A model generated the notes under the pieces. It worked only from the letters and a program-made list of their open reading frames with translations. It was not told where the DNA came from and did no database searches. 64,000 nt of DNA from Gemmatimonadales bacterium (GTDB lineage: Bacteria > Gemmatimonadota > Gemmatimonadetes > Gemmatimonadales > JACORV01). A program made the position numbers and the translations under genes. Positions within the stretch are counted from its first letter, which is position 1. Each line of letters starts with the position of its first letter. Of this stretch, positions 51,640 to 61,566 are shown piece after piece. The DNA lies in the NCBI GenBank assembly GCA_035502185.1, contig DATJUT010000045.1, forward strand, positions 31,233 through 95,232. Reading direction: 5' to 3'.

Positions 51640-54105
51640 ATGGACACGCTGATCGCCGACCTCCGCTATGCCGTCCGCACGCTCGCCAGGAGCCCCGGCT
51701 TCACGCTGCTCGCCGTCCTCACGCTCGGCCTCGGCATCGGCGCGAACTCGATCGTCTTCGGCACGGTGAACGCCATGCTGGTGCGCCCGCTGCCCGTCGA
51801 GCGTCCGGGCGAGCTGGTGGCGCTGTGGAGCGCGGACCGGCGCCAGGGAATGCTGGTGCCGCTGTCCTGGCAGGACTACCTCGACTGGCGGGACCGGAGC
51901 GGCAGCTTCGCCGGCCTCGGCGGCCACTACGGCGCGCCGGTCAGCTTCGGCACCGGCGGGCGGCCCGAGCTGCTGTGGAGCGAGCTGGTGACCGAGAACT
52001 ACTTCTCGCTCCTCGGCCTGAGACCGGCGGCGGGACGGCTGTTCGGGCCGGCGGACGATCGCGGGCCGGGGAGCGATCCGTACGCGGTCCTCGCCTGGGA
52101 CTACTGGCACCGCCGCTTCGACGCCGACCCGCGCGTGGTCGGCACCACGGTCACGCTGAACGGCCATCCGTTCACCGTCGTGGGCGTCGCGCCGCGCGGC
52201 TTCCGCGGCCTGCGGCTGATCGGCTACCGGCCGGACCTCTGGGTGCCGGTCGAGATGCACCGCGAGCTGCTCCCGGGCTCGGCGGGCTTGCTGCAGGGAC
52301 GCGGCCCCGGGAACGGCTTCCTGCTGGCGTTCGGCCGGATGAAGGCCGGCCGCACCATGGACGAGACGCAGGCGGCGGCATCGGCCTTCGCGGCCGACCT
52401 CGCGCGCGCCCATCCCGCCGAAGACCGCGACCTCGGCGCGCGGATCGTGACCCAGCGCCGCCCGAGCGACGATCCCGACTTCACGCCGCCGCAGGTGATG
52501 GCGACGAGCGCCGCGCTCGCGATGTCGGCCGTGGCGCTGGTGCTGCTCGTCGCCTGCACCAACGTCGCCAACCTGCTGCTGGTGCGCGCGGCGGCGCGGC
52601 GCCGGGAGATCGCGGTGCGCGTCGCGATCGGCGCTTCGCGCGCCCGGCTGGTGCGACAGCTGCTGACCGAGAGCCTGGTGCTGACCGCGCTGGGCACGGC
52701 GGTGGCGCTGGGCCTCGCCGCGTGGAGCCAGGATCTCCAACCCTTGCTCCTGCCCCGGATGGCCTTCCAGGTCGGTTTCGACGTCCGCCCCGACTGGCGC
52801 GTCGTGCTGGTCACGCTCGCCGCGGCCGTGGCCGCGATGATGGCGTCCGGCCTCGCGCCGGCGCTGCAGGCGTCGCGGCCCGACGTGGTGACGGCGCTCA
52901 AGGACGTCACCCATACCGGAACCGGCGGCCGGCGGCGTCGCCGGGACCTGCTGGTGGCGCTGCAGGTGGCGGTGTCCCTGGTCCTGCTCGTCGCGGGCGG
53001 GCTGTTCGTGCGCGGCCTGCTGCGGGCCCGCGCCCTCGACCTCGGGATCGCCGCGCCGGGCCGGCTGATGCTCTCGCTCAATCCGGGGCTGCAGGGTTAC
53101 GACCAGGCACGGGGCGAGGCGCTGTACCGCCGCCTCGCGCAGCGGCTCGAGGCGCTGCCCGGCGTCGCGTCGGCGACGCTCGCCTTTCCGCTCCCGCTCG
53201 ACGGCGCCAGCAACTCGATCGCCGTTTTCGTGCCGGGGTTCGGCGGCCCGGGCGAGCGGCAGACGTACGACGTCAACAGCAGCGCGGTGGGGCTCGACTA
53301 CTTCGCCACCGCGGGCACCCGACTCGTGGCGGGCCGCGACTTCGCGCCCGCCGACAGCGCGGGCGCGCCGCGGGTGATCGTGGTCAACCGGACGATGGCC
53401 GCCCGGTTCTGGCCCGGCCGCGACCCCATAGGCAAGGTCGTGCGTCTCGACGCCGTGGACGGACCCGAGGCCACGGTGGTCGGGGTCGCGGCGGACGGCA
53501 AGTACGGCGCCGTGTGGGAGGCGCCGCAGAGCTACGCGTACCTGCCGCTGGCGCAGAGCTACCGCTCCTGGGTGACCGTGGTCGTGCGGACGCGCGGCGA
53601 TCCGCGGGCGCTCGAGCCCGCGGTCCGCGCCGAGATCGGGGCGCTCGACCCGGACCTGCCGATCTTCGCCGCGATGACCGGCCGCGAGTTCGTCGCCAGC
53701 GCGCTCAACGTGCCGACGATGGCGGCCGGGGTGGCGACGGCCTTCGGGGCGCTGGCGCTGCTGCTCGCCGTGGTCGGCATCTACGGGATCGTGTCGGTCA
53801 CGGTCGCCCAGCGCACCCGCGAGGTCGGAATCCGCGTCGCCCTGGGCGCGGCGCGGGGCGACGTACTGCGGCTGGTGCTGGGCCGCACCGGGCGGCTGGC
53901 CGCGGCCGGCATGGCCGCGGGGCTGCTCGCGGCCCTGGGCGCGGGCCGGCTGCTCGCGCACCTGCTCTACGGCGTGAGCGGCGCCGACCTCGTGACCTTC
54001 GTGTCGGTGCCCGTGCTGCTGGCGCTGGTCGTGGGCGCGGCCTGCTGGGTCCCGGCGCGGCGCGCGGTGCGGGTGGACCCGATGGTGGCGTTGAGAACGG
54101 AATAG
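51640..54105 (+). CDS. FtsX/MacB-type ABC permease 7 (ADOP-like)
   Basis: An 821-residue permease starting [21 protein letters not shown]. The MacB-PCD domain is followed by helices with [29 protein letters not shown]; the second periplasmic domain and a C-terminal FtsX unit follow, ending [12 protein letters not shown]. It has no hairpin repeat before it: only 7 bases separate it from permease 6, unlike the other gaps of the cluster. A degenerate AC-rich stretch follows at 54107. Confidence 0.92.
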   Translation: MDTLIADLRYAVRTLARSPGFTLLAVLTLGLGIGANSIVFGTVNAMLVRPLPVERPGELVALWSADRRQGMLVPLSWQDYLDWRDRSGSFAGLGGHYGAPVSFGTGGRPELLWSELVTENYFSLLGLRPAAGRLFGPADDRGPGSDPYAVLAWDYWHRRFDADPRVVGTTVTLNGHPFTVVGVAPRGFRGLRLIGYRPDLWVPVEMHRELLPGSAGLLQGRGPGNGFLLAFGRMKAGRTMDETQAAASAFAADLARAHPAEDRDLGARIVTQRRPSDDPDFTPPQVMATSAALAMSAVALVLLVACTNVANLLLVRAAARRREIAVRVAIGASRARLVRQLLTESLVLTALGTAVALGLAAWSQDLQPLLLPRMAFQVGFDVRPDWRVVLVTLAAAVAAMMASGLAPALQASRPDVVTALKDVTHTGTGGRRRRRDLLVALQVAVSLVLLVAGGLFVRGLLRARALDLGIAAPGRLMLSLNPGLQGYDQARGEALYRRLAQRLEALPGVASATLAFPLPLDGASNSIAVFVPGFGGPGERQTYDVNSSAVGLDYFATAGTRLVAGRDFAPADSAGAPRVIVVNRTMAARFWPGRDPIGKVVRLDAVDGPEATVVGVAADGKYGAVWEAPQSYAYLPLAQSYRSWVTVVVRTRGDPRALEPAVRAEIGALDPDLPIFAAMTGREFVASALNVPTMAAGVATAFGALALLLAVVGIYGIVSVTVAQRTREVGIRVALGAARGDVLRLVLGRTGRLAAAGMAAGLLAALGAGRLLAHLLYGVSGADLVTFVSVPVLLALVVGAACWVPARRAVRVDPMVALRTE

Positions 54106-54106
54106 A

Positions 54107-54136
54107 CCGCCACCCACGCCCTACGAACTGCCACTC
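54107..54136 (+). repeat. degenerate AC-rich half-repeat
   Basis: CGCCACCCACGCCCTACGAA and the following CTGCCACT resemble a decayed right arm of the hairpin family between permeases 7 and 8. No left arm is present. Confidence 0.35.
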
Positions 54137-54149
54137 GGGGCTTCGGAGC

Positions 54150-56558
54150 ATGGACAGCTTTCTCCAGGACCTCCGCTACACCGTCCGCACGCTCGCCAAG
54201 AGCCGCGGATTCACGGCCGTCGCGATCCTCACCCTCGCGCTCGGCATCGGCGTCAGCGTCGCGATCTTCAGCGTCGTGGACCGCGTGCTGCTCCGGCCGC
54301 TGCCGTTCCCGGAGTCGGAGCGACTGGTGGCGGTGTGCGAGACGCATCCCTCGGTCGCGGCGTTCTGCATCGGGTCGCCGCCGGACGTGGAGGACTTCGC
54401 GCGCGCGAGCCGGGCGCTGACCTCGATCGGCCTCGGGCGCGACTGGTCGTTCAGCGCGCGCCGCGGCGCCGCGGCGGAGGGCGTGGCCGGCGGCCTCGCG
54501 ACGCCGGGACTGTTCCGCACGCTCGGGGTCGCGCCGGCGCTGGGCCGGCTGCTCGGGCCCGGCGATCTCGGTCCCGGTGCGCACCGGGTGGTGGTGCTGA
54601 GCGATGCGCTGTGGCGCACCTGGTACGGGGCCGATCGCGGTGCAGTCGGCCGCTCGCTGGTGCTGGACGGGAGCGCCTACGAGATCGTGGGCGTGCTGCC
54701 GCCCACGGCCGAGGTGCCGGGGCTCGAGGAGGTGCGACTCTGGGTGCCGCTCCCCTTCGACCCCCGGGACGAGGAGAACCGCAAGTGGCGCGGCTTCGAG
54801 GTCATCGGCCGGCTGGCGCCGGGTGCGACGGCGGCTGCCGCCGCCTCGGACCTGGGCGCGATCCAGCGCGACCTCGCCGTCCGCTACCCCCAGACCAACC
54901 GTGACTGGGGCGTGCGGGTCGAGCCCCTCCTCGATCACGTCGTCGGGCCGGTGCGGCCGACGCTGCTCGTCTTCCTCGGTGCGGTCGCCATCCTGCTGCT
55001 GGTCGCGTGCGCGAACGTCGCCAATCTGCTGGTGGCGCGCGGCGCGACGCGCGAGCGCGAGTTCGCGGTGCGCGCCGCCCTCGGCGCGGGCCCGGGCGGC
55101 CTGTACCGGCTGCTCGCGATCGAGAGCGCGGTGCTGGCCCTGGCCGGCGGCGCCGGTGGGCTGCTCGTCGGGCGCTGGGCGATGGACGCGCTGCTGCCGC
55201 TCCTGCCCGGCCGCCTGCCGCGGCTGGAAGCCGTGACGCTCGACGCGCGGCTGCTGGGCTTCGCGCTCGTGCTCACGGTGGCGGTGGGCATCGTCGCCGG
55301 TCTCGCCCCGGCGCTCCACGCCGTGCGCCTCGACCTCGCGGCCGCGATCAAGGAGGGCCACCAGCCGGTGGCGTGGCGCCAGGCGCTCGGACTGCGCGGC
55401 GGCCTCGTCGTCGCCGAGGTGGCGATGGCCTTCGTGCTGGCGACGGGTGCGGTTCTCCTGGCGCGCAGCTTCGCGTCGCAGCTCACGTGGGAGCCGGGCT
55501 TCGACCGGGAGAACCTGCTGACCTTCTGGACCCTGGCCTCGGACGGGAAGTACCGCGACGGCCCGAGCGTCGCGGCGCTGTTCGAGCGCATCGGCGCCGA
55601 GCTGCGGGCGATCCCCGGCGTGCGGTCGGTCGGCATGGCCTCGAGCGGGCCGCTGTTCGGCGGCACCGAGACGGACGAGTTCGTGCTCGAGGGTAGCGGC
55701 GCCGCGGCGCCGCGCGAGCCGATCGTGGCGCGGTGGTACGACATGGATGCCGGCTACTTCCCGACCCTGGGCGTAGCCCTGAAGCAGGGCCGGCCGTTCA
55801 CCGACGCGGACCGCGCCGGCGCCCCGCGGGTCGCGCTGGTGAACGAGACGATGGCGCGGCGCTACTTCGGGGGCGCGAGTCCCGTGGGCCGCCGCATCCG
55901 CCTGAAGAACGACGCGACCCCGATGGAGATCGTGGGCGTGGTGGCCGACATCCCGCCGTTCCTGCCGGGCGCCGCGGCGCAGCCGGAGGTCTACTGGCCG
56001 TACCAGCAGGCGCCGCGCTGGGCCAGCTTCTTCGTGCTGCGCACCGGCGGCGACCCGTCCGCCGTGGCGAAGCTGGTGGGCTCGCACCTCGCCGCGGTGG
56101 ACCCCGACATGGAGGCGAGCGGCCTGGCGACGCTCGAGGACCGCGTGGGCCACGAGCTCAGGCGTCCGCGCTTCAACCTGCTGCTGATCGGCGTGTTCGC
56201 GGCGTTCGCGCTCGGGCTCACGCTGGTCGGCGTGTACGGCGTCGTCGCCGCGTCGGTGGCGGGACGCCGGCGCGAGATCGGCATCCGCGTCGCGCTCGGC
56301 GCCGGCACGCGGCAGGTGCTGGCGATGGTGATGGGGGAGGGCATGGCGCTGGTCGGCGCCGGCGTCGCAATCGGGCTGGTGGCGGCGGCCTGGCTCACCC
56401 GGTTCGCCGCCGGCCTGCTCTACGGCGTGGCGCCCGGCGACGCCGCGACGCGCGTGGCGACCGCGGCGCTCGTGGGGCTCGCCGCGGCCCTCGCCTGCGC
56501 CGTCCCCGCCCTCCGCGCGGCGCGCGTGGATCCGATGGTGGCGTTGAGAGCGGAGTGA
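54150..56558 (+). CDS. FtsX/MacB-type ABC permease 8 (ADOP-like)
   Basis: An 802-residue permease, the last of the series, starting [21 protein letters not shown] with [14 protein letters not shown] in helix 1. The middle FtsX unit contains [24 protein letters not shown] and the C-terminus ends [12 protein letters not shown]. Like the others it lacks ATPase motifs. It is followed by hairpin G and the two-component genes, so the cluster ends with its probable regulator. Confidence 0.92.
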   Translation: MDSFLQDLRYTVRTLAKSRGFTAVAILTLALGIGVSVAIFSVVDRVLLRPLPFPESERLVAVCETHPSVAAFCIGSPPDVEDFARASRALTSIGLGRDWSFSARRGAAAEGVAGGLATPGLFRTLGVAPALGRLLGPGDLGPGAHRVVVLSDALWRTWYGADRGAVGRSLVLDGSAYEIVGVLPPTAEVPGLEEVRLWVPLPFDPRDEENRKWRGFEVIGRLAPGATAAAAASDLGAIQRDLAVRYPQTNRDWGVRVEPLLDHVVGPVRPTLLVFLGAVAILLLVACANVANLLVARGATREREFAVRAALGAGPGGLYRLLAIESAVLALAGGAGGLLVGRWAMDALLPLLPGRLPRLEAVTLDARLLGFALVLTVAVGIVAGLAPALHAVRLDLAAAIKEGHQPVAWRQALGLRGGLVVAEVAMAFVLATGAVLLARSFASQLTWEPGFDRENLLTFWTLASDGKYRDGPSVAALFERIGAELRAIPGVRSVGMASSGPLFGGTETDEFVLEGSGAAAPREPIVARWYDMDAGYFPTLGVALKQGRPFTDADRAGAPRVALVNETMARRYFGGASPVGRRIRLKNDATPMEIVGVVADIPPFLPGAAAQPEVYWPYQQAPRWASFFVLRTGGDPSAVAKLVGSHLAAVDPDMEASGLATLEDRVGHELRRPRFNLLLIGVFAAFALGLTLVGVYGVVAASVAGRRREIGIRVALGAGTRQVLAMVMGEGMALVGAGVAIGLVAAAWLTRFAAGLLYGVAPGDAATRVATAALVGLAAALACAVPALRAARVDPMVALRAE

Positions 56559-56561
56559 AGC

Positions 56562-56625
56562 AGACGGGTGGGGCTTGGGGCTTGGGCCCCGCCGCCCCGC
56601 AAACCCCAATCCCCAGTCACCCCGC
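56562..56625 (+). repeat. G-run/C-run hairpin repeat G (TTGGGGCTTGGG type)
   Basis: The left arm GGGTGGGGCTTGGGGCTTGG pairs with a right arm that includes AAACCCCAATCCCCAGTCAC, around a GCCCCGCCGCCCCG centre. It lies between permease 8 and the response regulator and resembles repeat E. Confidence 0.6.
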
Positions 56626-56700
56626 CTGTCCGGGCCCCGTGGCCAGCTTTCGGCACCCCATCCCTAACCCCCGACGCCGAAACCCCATATTTCTAGGCCG

Positions 56701-58059
56701 ATGAGCACGACAGCCCGCATCCTCGTCGCCGACGACCAGAAGGACGTCCTCGAGGCCCTCCGCCTCCTCCTCAAGGCCGAGGGGATGGAAGTCGTCACTG
56801 CCACGTCGCCCGCGACGATCCTCGCCGCGCTCGACGCGGGCGACTTCGAGGCGGCGCTGATGGACCTCAACTACACCCGCGACACCACGTCGGGCCGCGA
56901 GGGGTTCGACCTCCTCACCCGCATCCAGGCGCTCGACGCCACGCTGCCGGTGATCGTGATGACCGCGTGGGGGAGCGTCGAGGGCGCGGTGGAGGCGATG
57001 CGCCGGGGCGCGCGGGACTACATCGAGAAGCCGTGGGACAACGCGCGGCTGCTGGCGCAGCTCCGCACCCAGCTCGAGCTGGCGCGCGCCCTGCGCCGCA
57101 GCGCCCGGCTCGAGGAGCAGAACCGCCTCCTGGGCCGTGACGGCTTCCCCGACCTCATCGCCGAGTCGCCCGCGATGCAGCCGGTGCTCCGCCTGATGGA
57201 GCGCGTGGGGCCCAGCGACGCCACGGTCCTGGTGACGGGCGAGCACGGCACCGGCAAGGAGCTGGTCGCGCAGTGGCTGCACGCCTCCTCGCCGCGCGCC
57301 TCCCGGGCGCTGGTCACGGTGAACGTGGGCGGCCTCTCCGAGGGCGTGTTCGAGTCGGAGATCTTCGGCCACGTGAAGGGCGCGTTCACCGACGCCCGCA
57401 CCGACCGCACCGGGCGGTTCGAGCTGGCCGACGGTGGCACCCTGTTCCTCGACGAGATCGCCAACGTCCCGCTGGCCCAGCAGGCCAAGCTGCTGCGGGT
57501 GCTGCAGACCGGCGAGGTGGAGCGGGTCGGCTCCTCGCGCACCCGCCGGGTGGACGTGCGGGTCATCGCCGCGACCAACGCCGAGCTGAGGGCCGAGGTC
57601 GCGGCCGGCCGGTTCCGCGAGGACCTGCTGTTCCGGCTCAACACCATCGAGATCCGGCTGCCGCCGCTCCGCGAGCGCCGCGATGACATCCTGCCCATCG
57701 CCCTCTACTGCCTGAAGCGCTCGGCGGCGCGGTACCGGAAGCCGATCGCCGGCTTCGACCGCGGGGCGATCGAGGCGCTGCACGCGCACGCCTGGCCCGG
57801 CAACGTCCGCGAGCTGGACCACGCCCTCGAGCGGGCGGTGCTGCTCGCGGCGAGCGAGGTGGTCCGCGCCGGCGATCTGGCCCTCCAGGCGCCGTCGGGG
57901 CCCGCGCCCGGCCTCGAGGGCATGACCCTCGAGGACGTCGAGCGCGTGCTGATCCAGAAGGCGCTCGCCCGCTTCGGCGGCAACGTGAGCCAGGCCGCCA
58001 AGCAGCTCGGCGTCTCGCGCAGCGCCCTGTACCGCCGCCTCAAGTCGCACGGGCTCTGA
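56701..58059 (+). CDS. NtrC-family sigma-54-dependent response regulator
   Basis: A 452-residue regulator. Receiver domain with Asp55 in ALMDLNY and Lys in EKPWD; AAA+ domain with Walker A GEHGTGKE (180-187), the sigma-54 contact loop GAFTDA (227-232) instead of the usual GAFTGA, Walker B GGTLFLDEI and the arginine finger region REDLLFRLN; Fis-type helix-turn-helix at the C-terminus (SQAAKQLGVSRSALYRRLKS). It should activate sigma-54 promoters when phosphorylated by the kinase next door. No -24/-12 promoter is obvious in the window. Its position suggests control of the upstream ADOP cluster. Confidence 0.92.
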   Translation: MSTTARILVADDQKDVLEALRLLLKAEGMEVVTATSPATILAALDAGDFEAALMDLNYTRDTTSGREGFDLLTRIQALDATLPVIVMTAWGSVEGAVEAMRRGARDYIEKPWDNARLLAQLRTQLELARALRRSARLEEQNRLLGRDGFPDLIAESPAMQPVLRLMERVGPSDATVLVTGEHGTGKELVAQWLHASSPRASRALVTVNVGGLSEGVFESEIFGHVKGAFTDARTDRTGRFELADGGTLFLDEIANVPLAQQAKLLRVLQTGEVERVGSSRTRRVDVRVIAATNAELRAEVAAGRFREDLLFRLNTIEIRLPPLRERRDDILPIALYCLKRSAARYRKPIAGFDRGAIEALHAHAWPGNVRELDHALERAVLLAASEVVRAGDLALQAPSGPAPGLEGMTLEDVERVLIQKALARFGGNVSQAAKQLGVSRSALYRRLKSHGL

Positions 58060-58072
58060 GGGAAGGCTCCCG

Positions 58073-59419
58073 CTGAACCACGAACGCCGCGTGTTCCTGC
58101 TGGCCCTGCTGTCGGGGCTGCCCGCGCTGGTGGCGGCGCTGCTCCTGCTGTGGACCGGCGATCACGCGGCGAAGGTCGCGTGGACCATCACCCTGCTCGT
58201 CGTCGTGGTCTGGCTCGGCGCGGCCGCGGCGCTGCGCGAGCGGGTCGTGCGGCCGCTGCAGACGCTGTCGAACATGCTGGCCGCGCTCAAGGAAGAGGAC
58301 TTCTCGATGCGGGCCCGCGGCGCGCGAACCGACGACGCGCTGGGCCTTGCGCTGTTCGAAGTCAACACGCTCGGCCAGACGCTGCGCGAGCAGCGGCTCG
58401 GCGCGCAGGAGGCGAGCGCGCTGCTGGCGCGGGTGATGGCGGAGATCGACGTCGCGGTGTTCGCGTTCGACGACCAGCGCCGCCTGCGGCTGGTGAACCG
58501 CGCGGGCGAGTGGCTCCTCGCCGAGCCGGCGGAGCGGGTGGTGGGTCGCGACGCCGCGTCGCTCGGCCTCGCCGAGTGCCTGGTCGGCGAGGTGCCGCGG
58601 GTGCTCGACGCCGGCTTCCCCGGCGGCGGCGGGCGGTGGGAGATCCGGCGCAGCACCTTCCGGCTCGGCGGGCGGCCGCACCAGCTGCTGGTGCTGTCGG
58701 ACCTCTCCCGCGCGCTGCGCGAGGAGGAGCGCGAGGCCACCCGGCGCCTGGTGCGCGTCCTCGGCCACGAGATCAACAACTCCCTCGCGCCCATCAAGTC
58801 GGTGGCGGAGAGCCTGCAGCGCCTGGTCGCACCCGGGTCGAGGAACGCGCACGGGGCCGTTCCCGCGGGCGGCGATGCCGACGACGTCGCGAAGGGCCTG
58901 TCGCTGATCGCGGGCCGCGCCGAGTCGCTCAGCCGGTTCATGGCGTCCTACGCCCGCCTGGCGCGCCTGCCGCCCCCCAGGCTCCAGCCGCTCGACGTGG
59001 CCACCTGGGTGCGCCGGGTGGCCGCGCTCGAGCGCCGGATCGAGGTGGCGGTGGACGCGGGTCCCGACGTCGTCATAGCGGCCGACGGCGATCAGCTCGA
59101 CCAGCTGCTCATCAATCTGGTGGACAACGCGGCCGACGCCGCGCTCGAAACCGGGGGGAGCGTCGAGGTGGGCTGGCGGCGCGAGCGGAAGTTCGTCGAG
59201 GTGTGGGTCCACGACGAGGGACCGGGCCTCGCGGACACGGCGAACCTGTTCGTGCCGTTCTTCACCACCAAGCCCGAGGGCTCCGGCATCGGGCTGGTGT
59301 TGAGCCGCCAGATCGCGGAAGCCCACGGGGGCCGGCTGACGCTCGCCAACCGGACGGAGGGGAAGGGCGCCGAAGCGCGACTCCTGCTGCCGGCCCTGGG
59401 CGGCGCGCCGGTCGTCTAG
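58073..59419 (+). CDS. NtrY-like membrane sensor histidine kinase, possible CTG start
   Basis: A 448-residue kinase with two helices (about 9-48), a HAMP-like linker (VRPLQTLSNMLAALKEEDFS), PAS (about 120-220), HisKA with LGHEINNSLAPI, and HATPase (NLVDNAADAALE, DEGPGL, GSGIGLVLSRQ). The reading frame begins with CTG at 58073, 6 bases after GGAAGG, giving LNHERRVFLLALLSGLP; the GTG at 58091 has no ribosome site. Homologues commonly begin with a similar HERR segment. The stop shares its CTAG with the stop of the convergent VOC gene. Confidence 0.9.
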   Translation: MNHERRVFLLALLSGLPALVAALLLLWTGDHAAKVAWTITLLVVVVWLGAAAALRERVVRPLQTLSNMLAALKEEDFSMRARGARTDDALGLALFEVNTLGQTLREQRLGAQEASALLARVMAEIDVAVFAFDDQRRLRLVNRAGEWLLAEPAERVVGRDAASLGLAECLVGEVPRVLDAGFPGGGGRWEIRRSTFRLGGRPHQLLVLSDLSRALREEEREATRRLVRVLGHEINNSLAPIKSVAESLQRLVAPGSRNAHGAVPAGGDADDVAKGLSLIAGRAESLSRFMASYARLARLPPPRLQPLDVATWVRRVAALERRIEVAVDAGPDVVIAADGDQLDQLLINLVDNAADAALETGGSVEVGWRRERKFVEVWVHDEGPGLADTANLFVPFFTTKPEGSGIGLVLSRQIAEAHGGRLTLANRTEGKGAEARLLLPALGGAPVV

Positions 59420-59919
59420 CCGGCGCGCGCGCTCCCGCCCGCCGACTTCCCCTCGTACGCCCGCCGCAGGGCAGCGATGTCCAGCTTGGCCATCGTCAGC
59501 ATCGCCTGCATCGCGCGCTTCGCTCCCTCGGCGTCCTTGCCGCCGAGCACCTCGCCGAGCACGGACGGCACGATCTGCCACGACACGCCGAACCGGTCGG
59601 TGAGCCAGCCGCAGCGGCCCGGCTTGCCGCCGCCGGCCGTCAGCTTCTCCCACAGCGCGTCCACTTCCGCCTGGGTCTCGCAGTCGACGAACAGCGAGAT
59701 GCCCTCGGCGAACGTGAACGAAGGGCCACCGTTCAGGGCCATGAAGGGCTGGCCCTCCAACTCGAAGGCCATCGTCATGACGGCGCCCTTCGGCCCGGGG
59801 CCCGCGTCGCCGTAGCGCCGGGTGCTGGTGATCCTCGAGTTCTTGAAGACCGAGGTGTAGAGCGTCACGGCCTCTTCCGCCTGGTCCCTGAACGTCAGGA
59901 ACGTCGTGATCTTCTGCAT
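59416..59919 (-). CDS. VOC-family protein (PhnB/3-demethylubiquinone-methyltransferase-like fold)
   Basis: A 167-residue protein of the YdhR/PhnB-like VOC group. ITTFLTFRDQAEEAVTLYTSVF, GAVMTMAFELEGQPFMALNGG, ISLFVDCETQAEVDALWEKL and CGWLTDRFGVSWQIVP are the conserved blocks. Members are often annotated as bleomycin-resistance or glyoxalase-like proteins without known substrate. The ATG at 59919 has GGAGGAG before it, so a 48-codon upstream extension is rejected. It converges with the kinase and shares the CTAG stop overlap. Confidence 0.88.
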   Translation of the reverse strand: MQKITTFLTFRDQAEEAVTLYTSVFKNSRITSTRRYGDAGPGPKGAVMTMAFELEGQPFMALNGGPSFTFAEGISLFVDCETQAEVDALWEKLTAGGGKPGRCGWLTDRFGVSWQIVPSVLGEVLGGKDAEGAKRAMQAMLTMAKLDIAALRRAYEGKSAGGSARAG

Positions 59920-60090
59920 CGCGTCTCTCTCCTCCGGTTTTGGCGGCGTTGTCGGTGCGGGGAGTGGTCCGGCCCCGCGACCCCGGCTCCGGATGGGCGT
60001 CGAACGAGGTAGGACGGAATCGACAGGGTGGGACTTCGCGGATGCCGCGGCGCGGACTCGCAACTTCGGCAGCGAACGCCTGACAACGCG

Positions 60091-60318
60091 TTATGTCGCC
60101 TCAGCCCCCTGATCCCACAGGACGGCGAGCGCCGCCTTCACGTCGTCGGCGTGCACGCCCACGCGGTAGCCGGGGACGGGTGGCACCAGCGCCGGCAGAC
60201 TGTAGCCCGTATGCTCGGCGACCACGCACTCGACGCCGCGGGCGGCAAGCCGCTCACGCGCGCCGCGCGCCGTCTCCGCGTCCGGGAAGGTCTTGATCCA
60301 GACAACATCGGTCATCAT
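60091..60318 (-). CDS. DUF2007-like small protein
   Basis: A 75-residue protein: WIKTFPDAETARGARERLAARGVECVV and the end YRVGVHADDVKAALAVL fit the DUF2007 (putative signal-transducing) pattern of a short beta-alpha-beta fold. Its start has tandem ATG codons, and GGAGGG lies upstream. There is no signal peptide. The function is unknown. Confidence 0.65.
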   Translation of the reverse strand: MMTDVVWIKTFPDAETARGARERLAARGVECVVAEHTGYSLPALVPPVPGYRVGVHADDVKAALAVLWDQGAEAT

Positions 60319-60417
60319 TGACCGCGCGTCCCTCCGTCACCCGCAGCCCGGGCATCCACTACCAGAGAGAATAGACGGGGGACGTCAGTCGGGCGTCAAA
60401 CGGGGCCGGAAAGCGGC

Positions 60418-61566
60418 CTAGGCGCTGGTTTTCCGGAAGCGGGTGGACGCGAACCACAGGATCGTCCCACCCATCGCCGCGAGCACGGCCAGCTCCGGCC
60501 ACAGCACGGCCAGGCCGGCCCCCTTGAGGAAGATCGCCCGGACCGCTTCGACGTAATACCGCACCGGGTTGATCAGCGTCAGGTACTGGAACAGCCGGGG
60601 CATGTTCTCCACCGGGAAGAAGAACCCCGAGAGGATCATCGCCGGCAGGAAGAACATGAACATCGTCATGAACGCTTCCTGCGTGGTGTTCGAGACGGTG
60701 GAGATCAGCAGGCCGATCCCCAGGCCGCACACCACGTAGGCGAGGCTCACCAGGAACAGGAGCGCCAGGCTGCCCCGCAGCGGGATGTGGAACCACAGCG
60801 TCGCGACCGAGGTGATGAGCGCCAGGTCGATCATCGCGATCCCCACCACCGGCAGCGTCTTGCCGACGATCATCTCGGCCGGCGTGAGCGGGCTCACCAT
60901 CAGCTGCTCCAGGGTGCCCAGCTCGCGCTCCCGCACCACCGCCAGCGTCGTCAGCAGCAGCGACATCAGCATCATCAGGTTCCCGACCACGCCGGGGACG
61001 TTGTAGACCCGGCTCTCGAGGTTCGGGTTGTACCATGCCCGCACCCGCAGGTCCACGCCGGGCGTCTTCCCGCCCGGCAGCCTCGCCGTCTGCGCCACCT
61101 GGCTTCCGTGCTCCTGGCCGAAGCGGAGGATGATCTGGCTCGCGTACGCCTGCGCCACGGTCGCCGTGTTGGACGTCGTGCCGTCGATCAGCAGCTGCAC
61201 GGTCGCCGGACGGCCCGACCCGAGGTCGGTCTGGAGGCCGCGCGGGATCTCGAGCGCGAGGATCGCGCGCCCGTGGTCGAGGGCTTCGGCCAGGTCGGCG
61301 GCGCGGGTCGCGACCTCCTCGACCCGGAAGTAGCCCGACGCGGTCAGCTCCTCCACCAGCTGGCGCGAGGTCGCGGTGTTGTCCCGGTCGTACAGCACCA
61401 GCGCGGTGTTCCTCACGTCGGTGTTGACCGCGTAGCCGAAGACGATGAGCTGGAGGATCGGGGCCATGAAGATGACCCGCAGTGCCCGCGGGTCGCGCAG
61501 CGTCTGGGTCAGCTCCTTGCGCGCCAGGTGCGCCAGCCGGTCGAGGTCGAGCCCGAGCAGCCTCAC
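60418..61566 (-). CDS. ybhR: ABC-2 type permease (YbhR-like)
   Basis: A 382-residue permease. One N-terminal helix (about 33-48, VIFMAPILQLIVFGYAV), a large periplasmic loop, then five helices from about residue 185 (LMMLMSLLLTTLAVVRERE, LEQLMVSPLTPAEMIVGK, and AMILSGFFFPVENMP) define the YbhS/YbhR/DrrB-type ABC-2 family. The GTG at 61566 overlaps the stop of the preceding permease gene (GTGA). With the two upstream genes it forms an ABC exporter for drugs or lipophilic cations (YbhFSR homologue). Confidence 0.9.
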   Translation of the reverse strand: MRLLGLDLDRLAHLARKELTQTLRDPRALRVIFMAPILQLIVFGYAVNTDVRNTALVLYDRDNTATSRQLVEELTASGYFRVEEVATRAADLAEALDHGRAILALEIPRGLQTDLGSGRPATVQLLIDGTTSNTATVAQAYASQIILRFGQEHGSQVAQTARLPGGKTPGVDLRVRAWYNPNLESRVYNVPGVVGNLMMLMSLLLTTLAVVRERELGTLEQLMVSPLTPAEMIVGKTLPVVGIAMIDLALITSVATLWFHIPLRGSLALLFLVSLAYVVCGLGIGLLISTVSNTTQEAFMTMFMFFLPAMILSGFFFPVENMPRLFQYLTLINPVRYYVEAVRAIFLKGAGLAVLWPELAVLAAMGGTILWFASTRFRKTSA

